From Cardinalis cardinalis (lineage: Eukaryota; Chordata; Aves; Passeriformes; Cardinalidae), in contig JACDOX010000007.1 in NCBI GenBank assembly GCA_014549065.1, forward strand, positions 1,671,621 to 1,735,620: a DNA stretch of 64,000 nucleotides. The letters run 5' to 3'. A model generated the notes under the pieces. That model saw only the letters and a program-made list of their open reading frames with translations. It searched no databases and was not told the DNA's origin. The stretch's first letter is position 1. Every line of letters begins with the position of its first letter. Below, piece by piece: positions 12,000-24,800 of this stretch. A program made the translations under genes and the position numbers.

Positions 12000-13211
12000 A
12001 AGCCTTTCCAGTCATCGCTTTAAGAGTGACTCAGCTTTTGTTGCTGGATTGCCCCTGGTGCAGAAGGCCTAAGCCAGGGTGAAAGAATCTTTCATAGTAG
12101 TCATCCTGCTGTTGGTGCACACCACTAATGCCATGCTGCTGTAGCAAGGNGCTCTACCTAAGNAGAGATACAGCAGCTTGAAATTGATCTTGNTCCTTAA
12201 CCTTAAGAGTGTGTTATCAAACTTTTTAAAAGTTATCAGTGATGGCTTGAACAAGGAGGGTCTGCTGCTTGCTGGAGCAGGGAAGATCTGCTGATTGGTG
12301 ATAAGATCAAGCAAAGAGGTCTTTCTGCTGCTTTTAATGTTGAAGAATGCTGAGACAAGCTTGAGAACTATCAGACCCACCAGGAGGACCTGCAAGACAG
12401 ATGCTCCCTGACCAAGCTTGGCAGCAGCAAAGGTATGCAGGCCCTGAAAGACTGGGGAGAGTCAGGATGAACCAAAGAGCTGCTGACACCTTTTTCAGGA
12501 CAAAGCATGTTTTTCTCAGTAAACCTGACAGCACATCTAATCTAAGAAATGCATATGACTGACAATCACTTTATACTATAAGAGGCCAGTCCCACTTTTG
12601 CAGTGACAACTTCCAGCATGTCTCTCTGNAGTGTGTAAAGATCCTGCCCTTGAGTGGGGATGCCCCTCAGTGTTACTCCTTGAGGCNGAGAAAGAGATTT
12701 GCCCACAGGCATTGGTATGGGTGAGTATCANCAATCTCTGCTTAATAATTGTTTTGCTAGCTTTACTATGATTGCNTCACTATAATTGCTTTAATAGAAT
12801 TGCTTCAAAATAGATTTTGCTGTAGTAGTAGTTACAAATAAATGTATTGTATAGTGACTAATTCTGATTAAGGTATTTTTAGTTATTCATCATACTTATT
12901 TGAATCAATTAGAATAAATTATTTATTATATTTATAAAAATAGATTTGTTTTGCCATGCTTAATCCTGTAGAACGGGATTGTATAAAGGTCCAGTTATAT
13001 CTGTATAATCCTTTAGATGTAAACTGTTGACNAAGTCTGGGCCTAGGATTGGATCCAACCATGCCCAGGTGACCNTGAGGAAGGATTTAGAAAGCAAGGG
13101 GGTCTTTCCTGCACCTTGACACTCAATGGGAGGATTTCTTTAATCAGTTTAATCTGAAGCTCTCACTTTGTCTGTGACAGCCATGCATTGTTAATGCAAA
13201 GCCAAAAATGA
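12000..13211 (+). mobile_element. Probable retroviral LTR-like interspersed repeat (uncertain)
   Basis: The block from about 12570 to 13210 resembles, from memory, an interspersed passerine LTR-type repeat: CCCCTCAGTGTTACTCCTTGAGG near 12663, GATTTTGCTGTAGTAGTAG near 12814, CCTTTAGATGTAAACTGTTGAC near 13011, and CACTCAATGGGAGGATTTCTTTAATCAG near 13121. TATACTATAAGAGG near 12572 could be a TATA box and AATAAA at about 12837 a poly-A signal, giving a U3-R-U5-like order on the plus strand. No terminal TG...CA pair or target duplication could be fixed, so the boundaries are only rough. The G+C-richer part 12060-12540 holds two overlapping minus-strand frames (12069-12395 and 12334-12534) with no recognised protein. 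It could instead be another unclassified repeat. Confidence 0.4.
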
Positions 13212-15982
13212 CAATGCAAAAGTTTGTCAGTTTTGCTGCATTGAGGACCAGCATTAGAAGAGCACAGTTTGAGAAGGTGTTGATTCTATGACTCATAACC
13301 TGAAGCAGCAGTANTGTGCTTAGGATACCTTCTGAGATACATACTGGTAAATTGAATCAGACCTTGGCTTGAGGATGGTCCTGAATTGCTGCAAAAATTA
13401 GGGACTTGTAATTTTTTGTGTTTCTGATCACCTGCATGCCATCCATGAATGAATTCTGGGGCCAAAGTGCAGTCATTCAGGAAATTAGGATGGGAAGGGT
13501 CCAGGAACNGTGTATGGACTCACCTTAGGTGATTCCCTCCAAAAATTCACTAAGTTCTTTTCAACATTGCAATCTAGGTAATACTGTTAACATTTAGGAG
13601 TTTTAGTTTGTAATTTCAGGGCTCATTTTTTATATTCCTAAAGATGAGGAGATATCTACAAAAGGAATGCTTTACTAGTAATTTGTCCTGTTTTCAAGAA
13701 TAATTANATTGTAGTTAGGCTATTTTTTGCTGAGTCTGATGATAAAATACATCTTATTTCATGAAAACAATGAATACATGCTTTTGAACTACAACAGCTC
13801 AGAGTAAAAAAAAGCCAAAACATTAAGTATGTACTTCTGAATTTTAAAATTCAAGGTGTTCCAGGGAAACTGTTCCATATGCTTCTTTTCTATGTTAATG
13901 GAGGAAAGACAATTGGCCACTTTGACAAAAAGACGACTTATTCATATACTGATGATATATATTGTGTTGATGCCAAGACTTCATTTTAAGATTTCCCTGA
14001 NTGGATGATTAGCATGTTGCTCATTTTACTTGCCACAGGTTTATTGGAGAGAGATNGAGGAAGAGAGATTTACTCTGAAAAATCGGTACACCCGTTTTGA
14101 GGAGGANCATTAAACAATTTAAACCAGCATTGCCTTCTAGCAATTTAGTTGCTTCCCTGCTGCAATATCTCCCAGCACTTCCTAAATATTGTATGAGGTA
14201 CTTAAAGGTGAGGACACAGCTGTTGTGAATATCCATATCCATGAATCATTATTAATGACACTGCTTACTGAAGAGTTCTCTGGGTGACTATTGCCCCTGC
14301 CTCGAGTGGGACTGACAATCCTTTTAAAAATGCATCANTTCTTTTCACTGTTTACATTGCGTGGGCTTATCAAACATTATTAACCCTGTTATTCCTTGGA
14401 CAGACTGTAATAAATGCTCTAGCACTTTTTCTCTCTCCCAGGGCTGCTTCAAAATCTGCTTTTGCAAAGAGTGACTGAATCATATCTTTCAAATTAGAAG
14501 TCTGGGAAAGTAAGAGAGATAGCTAGAAATGTAGCTTATCCTGAGCTTCAAAATAATCACCCTTTAGCACCCTTTAGCATTGGTAATGCTCTATAATATC
14601 TTTACATTTACTTCCTGATATCCTCATAAGAAGCATCGTGCTGTCATGGACGAGATTTCCCAAGGAACTATGTCATAAGATTGACACTAAGAGCATAACA
14701 TGTCCCACCAGGCTTGTGGAAGCAAACAGAATGTAGATATTTTCCAGGAAAGACTTCCTGGGTGGACCAAATTGAAGNTACCCAAGGGGAAAAAAAAAAT
14801 CATGAGAGGTATGTATTTCCTCTTTACTGCAAATTAAATGCCTCTGGAGGTTTTCAGGCCTGCTGTTAGATTACATAGAATAAAATATTTAGTCATTTAT
14901 TGTCTTGTGTCTAGACTAATGTTATGGGTGTCATGGATCACAATACATTCATGTGTCTCACTGTCCTTTGTTATTTTCATTAGGTTATTGCATGTATANG
15001 TTTCCTTTTTTTTTTTAGTTCAAAGAATTAAGCTGTTATGTCACCAAATTAAGCTCTTTTTGCTGTTTCTATATAAAGTTCCAATTTATATTTGAAAGAT
15101 TATATTCTTTACATTTTTATAGTGCCCAAAAAGGATTTTGCCATAATAATGATTTTATTTAATACTGAGGAGTACAGAAAAACAAGTTGATACCAGAGAA
15201 TTCATTGCAGTCAAAGCTAAAGATATTTGGATTGATATGAGGCAACTCCAATTACTGATATTTTGTATTCCATGATTTTCAGTTTCCCTTAAACTCCTAC
15301 CTTGCAATTAACATTTAGCGTGTACAGAATCTGGTTCCGACTTTTAGATAGTTCAATGCTTAAGGATGGAGCACTTTTATATTTAGAAATGACTATGCTG
15401 TTTTAAAAATGTGATCCTTATGTTTTCTTGAGTAGCTTTTTGTCTTGTTGCGTTACAAAGAATTGAGCTCTTTTCCCAGACTAGTAGTTTCTTTTAATTT
15501 CTCTTCTGGAAGAGAATAAAAGCTCTTCATGCAATTTCCTAATTATTTGCATTGTTACAGAATGTAACAGAATGTGGTCCCAGGCATTGTTTACTGAGCA
15601 AGAAAAGTTTATCTCTCAGTCATGGGGATGCTCCACCATGGACATTTTAATCTACGTCAACCCTGTGGAACATAATTTTTCTTGTCACAAAGGATTTAAA
15701 AGAGTAGCTATTGATGACCATATGGTAAAAATCTTACAGGGAAATAAGGCATGATATAATTAATAACTAGAATTTAGGATTATATGCAAACAAAAAAAAG
15801 AAACAACGGACCCTGTATCACTTATTAAAAATACTGAGTAGCTATTCGGTGGGAAACACTAATCTGAAAACAGATAAATACTGAAATCTAGGTGGTGGAA
15901 TAGGAGGTTGATAAAAAATACTTTGATGTGGAAGGATCTGAGCATGAATAGGAGTGCTCCACATCCCTCATAAGAGACAGAA
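13212..15982. other. Unique A+T-rich stretch, no gene seen
   Basis: No recognisable coding region. A tandem 10-bp duplication (CACCCTTTAG twice) lies near 14559. Short frames at 14021-14242 (minus), 14838-15095 and 15572-15754 (plus) have no known family. Confidence 0.5.
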
Positions 15983-16004
15983 CCCCCTTCCCCCCCAACC
16001 CCCC
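15983..16004 (-). repeat. C-run cluster, G-quadruplex candidate on the minus strand
   Basis: Three cytosine runs of 5, 7 and 6 bases (15983-15987, 15990-15996, 15999-16004) are separated by two-base spacers. On the minus strand the run of seven G can supply two G3 tracts, giving the four tracts a quadruplex needs. A purine-rich (A/G) tail with few C follows to about 16030. Confidence 0.6.
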
Positions 16005-16326
16005 AAAAAAGAAACAAACAACAAAAGAAATAAAAACCTCAACCCCCTCAAACCCTTGCTTTTCAATGTTTCCAAATAAACACACTCCTAACCAAATCTC
16101 AAGAATAATTTTTTCTTCTACCCAGAAATTTTCCTGTCCTCTTCTAAAAAATTCTTTTTAAACAACTTTAGTTTTANTAAACTATCCTTTTNAAAGTCTT
16201 CAGANGCCTTTCTTCTGGTGGAATATTGCAGAAGTAATGTTGTAAGAGATAAGGCAGCATACTCCAAATTTCAAAACTTTTAAAGACTGCTATTTTAAAA
16301 AAATGTAGAAGACCAGCTTTCAAGAT

Positions 16327-16425
16327 GTAACATAACATTGCATAGCATAGTGAAACANAGCATAACATAACAAACATAACATAATGTAACAACATAGCAT
16401 AAAATATAAGATAAGATAACATAAG
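16327..16425. repeat. Degenerate CATAA pentanucleotide repeat
   Basis: Imperfect tandem units of the type CATAA, CATAG and GATAA over about 100 bp, some with four-base slips. It lies in an A+T-rich setting and reads through short frames on the minus strand that are an effect of the repeat. Confidence 0.8.
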
Positions 16426-18736
16426 AACTGTGCGTAGATGCTTTGCATGTAAAAGCAGCTACCAAAAATGGTTGAATCTGGACCAGGAAATCCCATTTTT
16501 GGGTTTTATTTATATATTTTAAAAATATTAATTATTTAAAAAATAAAAAAATACAGGTATTATAGACTGAAGAAAAGAATTTAATTTTTTCCTTTGACTA
16601 TATGCATGTAAAANAATGTTATTCCATTTATGCAATATCATCTGTATTTTAATAACTAAGAAGCACTTCCTCTTGTAAAGGTGCCTGTGGGATTATGTGT
16701 TGATTAAAAAGAGATATCTATTGCAGTACATATTGTTGTGTTTTCTTTGAAGATTTTTTTGTGTGTGATGTCAAACTACAATTCTCATTTTCCTACTACT
16801 TCTCTCAGAGAGTTGTACTTGCTAGCATTAAACAGAATTCCAAATTTTGCTAATGGTACGCTGTACAGAGAGTTTTAACTGGAAATCTAAACATTCCTAT
16901 TACCAGTATTTTTCTCCTACAGAACATGAAAAAAAATTCATCTTTTCATTAAAGATGTTTTTGACACATTGAATGCTTCAGTTATGAGAAGGTTTCTGAT
17001 ATCTTTAAGCTTTCTCGTTTGAAATGGGATCTAAAGTCCATTGAGTTTTTAAACTTTGTATGCTGGATGTGTGTGCGCTGCCTAAATTGGAGACTCACAG
17101 GAGCTCCTACGGATTCCCAGGCTGAATTACTGAAAATGCATCTGAGGACTCTGAGACCTGTGTAAGGTCATGCACAGTCAAATGAAAGAAGGTTATGTTT
17201 ATGGGTATTACACAAATTTTTTAAAATGACAGATGGCAATTTGTCAAAACTTTTGGAAGCCATGGAGTTTCCACAGACATGTAGGAACATCTTCATTGCA
17301 GGTTTTGACTTTCAGAGGTTATGGCTTGTTAAAGACAGTAAGAAATTTTGTGTGCTATGATTCCAAAAATCGAGAAGACTTTGTGTTGCGTGAGAACTTT
17401 AAAAACTTTGTGCATCAAATTAAGTAGGTATATTTACCAATGATGCCTCCTTTTTGGTTATATGGTTTTAGCTCCCCATTGTTCCCAAACATGCACAGAT
17501 GTTGACATCAGTGAAAATTTTAAAAACCTCCATTTTTTTTAAAATTTGTATCATATACTCTTGTTGTTTGGTCTGAGAACTCTGTTATGACCAAAGAGAT
17601 TCTTGTTGNTGAATGAGGTCCTGATTATTTCTGTTGACATAGAACTATAACAGAAATTAAAGGAAACTATTTTCAGTTTTTGATTTTTAGCATTTTTCAG
17701 ATGAAAGCTTATAAGTGAGAGCACAACATTTTTTGAAAGCTATTAAGTAAAATTATAAACTGTTGTGTGAATGGTTTTCTTAAAATTCTAATACTTCTAT
17801 CATTGCTTAATGGTTAAAATTGTTCAGATTTAATAGTTTGACCTTTTTTCCTCTAACAGAATTTAAAAACACTTCATGAATTCCTATGGAAGGGAGCACT
17901 ATCACTTCAGGAATTATATGTTTGGCACATTTCATTTGATTCAATACTGGCGTTTATGTCCATATTTGTGTTATGTGCATGGAATTTAAGAAAATCTCTC
18001 TCTCTCATAGATGTTTGTATCTGAAAAGACTGCAGCAATACCTTGGATAGACAACAAGGTGGAGACTACCTATAGGGAGAGCAGTGGGGCTGTGGTACAG
18101 GACAGGAAAAGCCATTTCCCAGTTTCCTCCTGGGACATTTTGTTANCACATTCTCAAAGGGTCAAAAGTTCTTCTACCTCTTTGGCTCAAATTGTAACTT
18201 TTTAATGTGGATTTTACAGAAAAGATCACATTGTAGCAAGGAATCTGTGCAATTGTGTTCTCCTGAGTCTGCTCAGATGTTTTCTATAGCTGGGGATGCC
18301 AGTTAGCGCGGAGCACCAGCTGTTCTGGAAATCTGGAAGCCTTTATGGCTGTGACCCCAACCTGTCCACCTGGCTGCTCTTTACAGAGCAGGAGTTCCTG
18401 GAAGCACCAGGTCCCTGTCCCCAAGGCAGTGTACATGCAGGGCCGAGCTCAGAGCAGCAGACCTTGTGAAACCAGACANTGCATAAGATGGTACAAAAAA
18501 CTGACATTGCATTTTAGACTAGACAAGATTTTCCTGTTTGTTGGGAGAGATGGCGGAGATGAGACAACCAAATTCTGCTGGTTCAGCACTTAGTGGTGAA
18601 AATCTGCTCCATTTAAATGCTCCCGAGTAACTTTCCTTCAGCTCTACTAATGTACTTCAGTTTTAGCCTGGTNNNNNTTTGTCCTAGTGTTATTTTAGTA
18701 CAGGTAATCTCATTCTTCCACTGCTTCCCAGTTGTA
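16426..18736. other. Unique A+T-rich stretch, no gene seen
   Basis: A patch of A/T runs lies at 16500-16555. The segment around 18240-18480 is somewhat G+C-richer and opens an 82-codon plus-strand frame (18345-18593) with no known domain. A five-base N gap is at 18673-18677, the only multi-base gap in the window. Confidence 0.5.
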
Positions 18737-18848
18737 CATTATTTTATAAATCTTCCTTTATTTTATTTAATTTTATTAATTATTTTATTATTTAATTACA
18801 TTTTTATTTGTTTTAATTTATTTAATTTTATTTTCTTTTTTTTTCCTT
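18737..18848. repeat. TTTTA/TTTAAT low-complexity tract
   Basis: About 110 bp almost wholly of T and A in TTTTA, TTTAA and ATTAT units, ending in a T run. Confidence 0.85.
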
Positions 18849-20330
18849 AGTAAGTATTATCAGTTGAGACTACAAGACTTGATGAATGTTTTTTCTGTAT
18901 TTTTTAAATTTTATTATATTATGAAAGCTAAAATTTTAAAGAACAAGAATTTTGCAGAAGATGAGGTAAAGGTGAATAGCATTTGTACAGACTTTCAGCT
19001 CATTAATAGATGTGATTACTAATGTTNCCATGCAGAAGGACTGTCAGTATTCCCTCCTGAGTAAATAATTTACATGGGTTTGATTATTCTTGCCCNTTAG
19101 CCTGGAATTACTGGTTGATTCATCTACTTCTCTTCCTATGAGGGGTCTTGTTAGAGCTTGTGCATCCATCTGACACTCAATATGTCAGTAAAAATGTCTT
19201 AATTATATAAAGTGATTTTTTTCTTCCACATTGAGGAATGTGGAAACTTTTTTTTTTTTAATTATTATTATCATGACTCAGTTCCCTTCTTCTCTCTGTT
19301 TCAGGATTCTAAGTTTTGTTTTTGAGAGAGATTCTCTGTACATGTAGAAAATATTTTCCCTTGCTAAACTATNTAGTATTCAGACTTTTGTGGCTGTAGG
19401 CCCTGTTATATGGGAAAGAGGATTATAAACCAACAAATTATTGAACTTTGAGTGTCTGATAAAAGGCTTGTTCTTTTACATCTAGAAATATCTAAAAGAG
19501 TCCCTTGAAAATGCTCACAGATATTTTTGAACCACTGAACTATATGTTAAAAGCAATGTAGTTAGTTTAACCCACAAAAGAATTCTTATTATCCCCTAAT
19601 GTCCTGGAAAAGAAAAACTTAAACTTACCTTCTGGGTTCCCATTATGGTAAAAGAAAATAATCAATTAAAAAAAAAAAAAATTGGAAGGTGAGGCAGAAT
19701 AAAGTTGTGAAAGAATATGAACTACAGTGGGAATAATATATTTCTGATGAGCACAAAGATGATTCAGTAGTCGAGGAATAGGTGGAAGAAGAAGGAGCTC
19801 TCAACATATTNGATTTTAGCTTTTCTTAAAGGTGCTCAAACACCTTAATTATATGAAAATCTGTCATGATGCTTGGTAAGATGCTCATGCAGAGAAGAGG
19901 TTGCCCAGAAGATTCAAATATAAAAATGAGCTAGCATTTTGACTTTTGTTGGGTCATAGTTACAAGGCCTTCTCTGTCATAACAGGGGGCAAAATCTGGA
20001 CAGAGTTAGTGAACCAACGGGTTTGGAAATCCTCAGACTATGTAAATATAGATATTTGCTTCTGCAGTTTGTATCAGACTCACAAAATTCTGGATATTTT
20101 GGTGAAANAGCATTTTGTTGCACAGCTCAGCTTTTTTTTCAGCTGAAGAAGATCTGTTCCCCTTTAGCAACCTTGGAGGATCACTTGATCAAGGATATTT
20201 TCACTTCTCATCCAGAGCAGTGTGAGCAAACAGCACATGACAAACAGCACAAAAGAGCAGCAGACAGACTGCAAAGCAGATAAACTGTGCAAAGACAGCC
20301 CAGTCATCCCTGAAAAATAACAGGTAAGGG
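18849..20330. other. Unique A+T-rich stretch, no gene seen
   Basis: Contains an A14 run at 19668-19681 and otherwise nothing recognisable. The overlapping plus-strand frames at 19946-20283 show no family. Confidence 0.5.
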
Positions 20331-20712
20331 AACAAAAAACAAAAACCCCAAAAAAATCCCAAAAACCAAAAAAGGGGAAAATAAAAAAAAAAAAACTTAA
20401 ACTAAAAATAACAGGCAAGGGAACAAATTTGGAGAGACAAAATGTTGTTTGGTGACTAGAAGAACGGAAGAACCAAAATCAAAGTATGGCAGAATCCTAC
20501 TAAAATTATCATGAAAAGAAGGACAACTGAAAGAAAAGATAAACGAAACACAACCTATAAAACAGAATTGTCTTCAAAACAAAGAAAATTAAAGGACTAT
20601 TTGAAACATATGTAATAGAGCAATAATAAAAAATATAATAAAAAATAAAAAAAAATAAAAAATAAAAAGAAAAATAAAATAAAAAATAAAAATATAATAA
20701 AAAATATATCAT
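20331..20712. repeat. A-rich tract and (AAAAT)n repeat
   Basis: Two parts: an A-rich tract with short C and G runs (about 20331-20400), and an AAAAT/AATAAA repeat at about 20622-20712. The sequence between is A-rich but more complex. The minus-strand frame of 97 codons across it is phenylalanine- and tyrosine-rich, a translation of the repeat and not a gene. Confidence 0.8.
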
Positions 20713-21693
20713 AAAGAATTGTAATAAAGCACACATGAATACATGTAGAAATGTGTACATACTAAACACAGGATAGGATAAGCTGTCACNGTTACCCCAC
20801 ACCTCTTATTACATAGTCTTTATTTAAGATGCCACTTATACCTCTAAAATGAAGATATGCATATCTCTATTGACCTTATTCAGTTACTTGAGCATCCAGA
20901 ACCTACTTGCATTTATATGCAATATGTAGATTATGAAGGATATAATCAATGCATTTCTTTTATAATTTGACTATGTTTTGACATTTTCTCTTCCCAAATG
21001 AGAATTTAGAATAGAAATCTTCAGCATATGAAAGAAGAAATACAGGAAAGAGAAACAAATGAAAAGCAGGAAGATGTCAAGTTTTGATGAAGTTTTCCTT
21101 GTCAAGTTAACAATACACTCTGTGTGACTCAGTCAATTAAAAATGCTAANTAATTGAGAATCAGGAAATGGACTGCCTCCTTAATAATATAAATAGTAGT
21201 GTCAATAATAACAACACCTAATTTCCAGGGAGGGTACTTACATTAATGTATGCAGGCATGTATAAATATTTACATATTTCATTCTCACTCATAGACACAC
21301 ACATTCTAATTAAGATGTACAGTTTAAAGAATCAAGAGCCTTTGTTTACCATATGTTTCTTTTATCTAATGAAGAATTTTTATTTTTCTAAGTTGATCTC
21401 GCTCATTGTAAAGAAAGGAGCAGTTCCATAAGCATCTAAAAAGGTATTTTCCTCTCCTAAAATATTACGTTCTGCTTCATTTTGTATCTTTTGTTCACAT
21501 TGAAATGCATCCAGATAGATCTATTCTTGAAAAAGCATCAGTTTTTCACCAAACTACAACAACACTAAAAATTTCTTAAAGTTCAACTTGTAATTAAATC
21601 TGTTCATTAGAAATGATGCAACATAAGCGGTAGAATATTTGAGGTTATCTTGACACAAAGAGATATTTCTAAATCAGCCTCATGACAGAACTT
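20713..21693. other. Unique A+T-rich stretch, no gene seen
   Basis: No supported feature. A 61-codon plus-strand frame (21246-21431) is unrecognised. Confidence 0.5.
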
Positions 21694-21892
21694 GAATCAC
21701 AGAATCATTAAGTTGGAAAAGACCTCTGAGGTCATGAAATCCAATCGTTAACCCAGCACTACTGAGTTCCCCACTAAACCCTGCCCCCACACACCACATT
21801 CACCTTTTTTGCACATTTTAAAGGATGATTTCACCACTTGCCTTGACAGCCTTTTCCAAAGCTAGACACAAGTCACCTTTGTAAAAATGTGA
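21694..21892 (-). mobile_element. CR1 LINE 3' end fragment, minus strand
   Basis: The plus strand starts GAATCACAGAATCATTAAG, the reverse complement of the CR1 tail. It continues GTTGGAAAAGACCTCTGAGGTCATGAAATCCAA, GTTAACCCAGCACTACTGAG and CTAAACCCTGCCCCCACACACCACATTCAC, then degenerates near CCACTTGCCTTGACAGCCTTTTCCAAAGC. About 200 bp of 3' UTR remain; the coding part is absent. The left edge is the element's true 3' end; the right edge is a soft 5' truncation. Confidence 0.93.
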
Positions 21893-24800
21893 TGTAAACC
21901 TCATGAAAAGTAGCTTCAGAGACATCAAAGTATAGTTTTAGAGAGTATTTATTACAAAGCCAAATTCTTGTTTAATTTACAATGATTCTAGATGAATATA
22001 CAATAAGTCTGCATGAAACCAAGAATGCAATCTGGCCTGTAGTGTTAATGTTGTCTCATTGCAAATGGAATATTTAAGCTTAAATCAACCATTGAACAAG
22101 TGTAAATTTTGAGCTGGACCTAAGTCTAAAAAGAAAAGATTATTCAATATATCACTAAGAATTTCACAGTGATTAGCTTGAATGTTGAACCTTGCTATCA
22201 GCTTAATGTCTTTGTCTTTAAAAGGGGCATATTGCAAATACAATTTTAAATATTTTATGCTTGTATGGAGACAGGTTAATATTGATCCGTAAGACTTTAA
22301 GTCTATATTTTCCATGCAGAGGCTTTTCTTTTGATGCAGGTTCACAAACTCATCACCTTTATATTGCAGTGAGAATGCCTTTTTTAATACCTCCTATCAG
22401 GAATCTATTTGTATGGGCCTGGTTCTCATGCTAGGTGCTTGGCACTTTTAGAGTTAGAACAATAATATTGCTTTATTCTTTTTCAGCTTTTGAAAATCAA
22501 TGCCAGATTCTTAAACATTCTGATTGTATAATTTCTCATATTTAGGATGTGCTGTAGACCAGGTTGCACAGATGCAGCCAAGGATGAATGTTAGGTACGC
22601 CCTCAGGCTGACTAGTTAATCTAGTTAAAAACCTGTTTCAAAAGAAATGTCTGAACCCTGATGTATATTGCAGAAAAATACTTCTTTTTTATTGTGCTGC
22701 TTTTGGGTACATCATACTGGGAAGACTCTGGGTGATATGTTGAGACTGAAATTTGATGAATCATAAAAACTGGGTTGAAATGCTTTAGAAAAATGGTGTA
22801 TTCAATATATTTTATGTCTTTTAATAACTCACATACTGTCTGCAGGCGTATTTTGACATTAAACTAACATTTAATGACTGTGGAAGCAGAATTCCTGATT
22901 TGTTCCAGTAAATAACTGTTTTAATATGCCTGACAGCTAATCTTTACATTCTTTTCTCCTCCATTTTCCCCTCAACTTTCTGCTGTGGTGGACCTTCCAA
23001 GTTTAGCAGCTTTGTCAAATTGCTTAATGTCTCACAGTCAGAGCAAATCAGTGCAGGACCCTTTCACAAAGCACTCTATTATCTCATGGACAGAGGCAGC
23101 TATACTTCCATTCATTTAAATACAGTCCTGAGATGATACCTTTTGATTTTCAAAGATGAAGTTTAGTTTTATCTGTTTTGACATACAGTGGACAATTAAT
23201 ATTGTCTTCTGGTNAATGTGTCGGAGTGATGTTAAATGAATGAAGAAGCAGAGATGAATTTCTGAATACTGTTCATGCTAAAAGCAGTNTATGATGAAAN
23301 TATCTTTGAAAATCTTAATATTTAAATATGCTTTCTATCAACAATTATACATGAAATACAATATTTATAAATCATAGCTTAAATACTTTTATATGCCAGA
23401 ATTTATGTAGCTTACTAGAGTTTTCATATTTTGAGATATGAAATTTAATTNAATTTAATTTTGTCGCCTNTTATGTTTAATTTTAAAAGAGTAGTATCAA
23501 ACGGTTTTGATACTACTCTTGATGCTTCAGAGTTAGGAGGGAATATAACTTAGCAAATTAATTATGGCAGACTCTCTTACTTCCATGTAGCAAAACTGTG
23601 CAGAAGGTTTTAAAATTTTGTATCTATTTAAGCTTTCTTTGTGGCAGTTGCCACTATGTTGGTTTGCCCTAAACACTGCTATTTTGGAACAGGTGCACAA
23701 AATAGTATCCCCACGCTATTTTAGGAGAAATAGAAACAGGTATAAGAAGGCAAGTTTTGCAAAATCTCAACTGAATTTGAAAAAATATGATTTTTTAAAA
23801 CATATTTATTCTCCTATTTTCAAATTTTATGCTGAAATGCAAAAAAAAAAAAATTGCACAAAAAATATGCCCATTGTAATTTTGTAGATAAACTCTCATT
23901 TTCAGCTAAGAAGATAAATACAATTCAGAGGATTTAGTGAAGTTCCAAGTAATCATAAGAAGAAACACTTTGGCTATGATTGTGCTACATAAACAAGATT
24001 TTTAACTTTTAAAAAAATTTTTCATTCACTTGTTCAAAAGTTTTTAATGCCCNACTGGAGTACATTTACTTAGAAGAGATTCATTTGACAACCTAATATA
24101 AAGTGCAAAGAATACAGATAATTTATAACTGCTCTCTGCCTAAAGGTTTTGGTAAAAAAACTTGATTGATTGATAAAGTCTGATAGAAATCTTTTTATGA
24201 CTAAGATGGCTCTGAACTTTAAAAATAGCTTTTATGGATAATGAATATCATATAATTTTTACATAACATCTATATGTCATATATTAAGAACAATCCCTTG
24301 GGAAACTGGTTGTTGAGTGAAACAGAAGTAGATAGAAATCTTCCAAGGAAATTTGGTGTTTATTTTTTGTTTTCTGAGTTTTGATTATCTCCTATAACAT
24401 TCATGGTTTTAGGAATGTAAATATGNTGAAGAACACTCAAAATAGCTCAAAACTGATTTATTTATTTAAGCATTTAATATTTTAATGTAATAAACATGGC
24501 TTTGTAATGATGGATACAGTTTACATATATACACGGATTTAAAAATGGTATGTTCTGTTATTGCTGAGATTTCATACACTCTTGAAATATTTTGACATTA
24601 AAAAAAAGTTTTGTTTTATAAATTGATAGGCAAGTCTTATCACAAATGATATGATCACAGCACAAAATCATNCTAAACCAATTTTTCCTGATTCAATTTG
24701 TGTCATATAACATTACATTATTTTTGGATTTTAAAGCACATGAAAATTGAATAATTTACAGTGGATAGAATTTGTAAAGCAAGTTAGAGATATAGATATG

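Noticed and set aside
20509..20802. 97-codon minus-strand frame rich in F, Y and L, resembling a membrane protein
   Set aside because: It is the translation of an AAAAT-type simple repeat; the hydrophobicity comes from A+T content.
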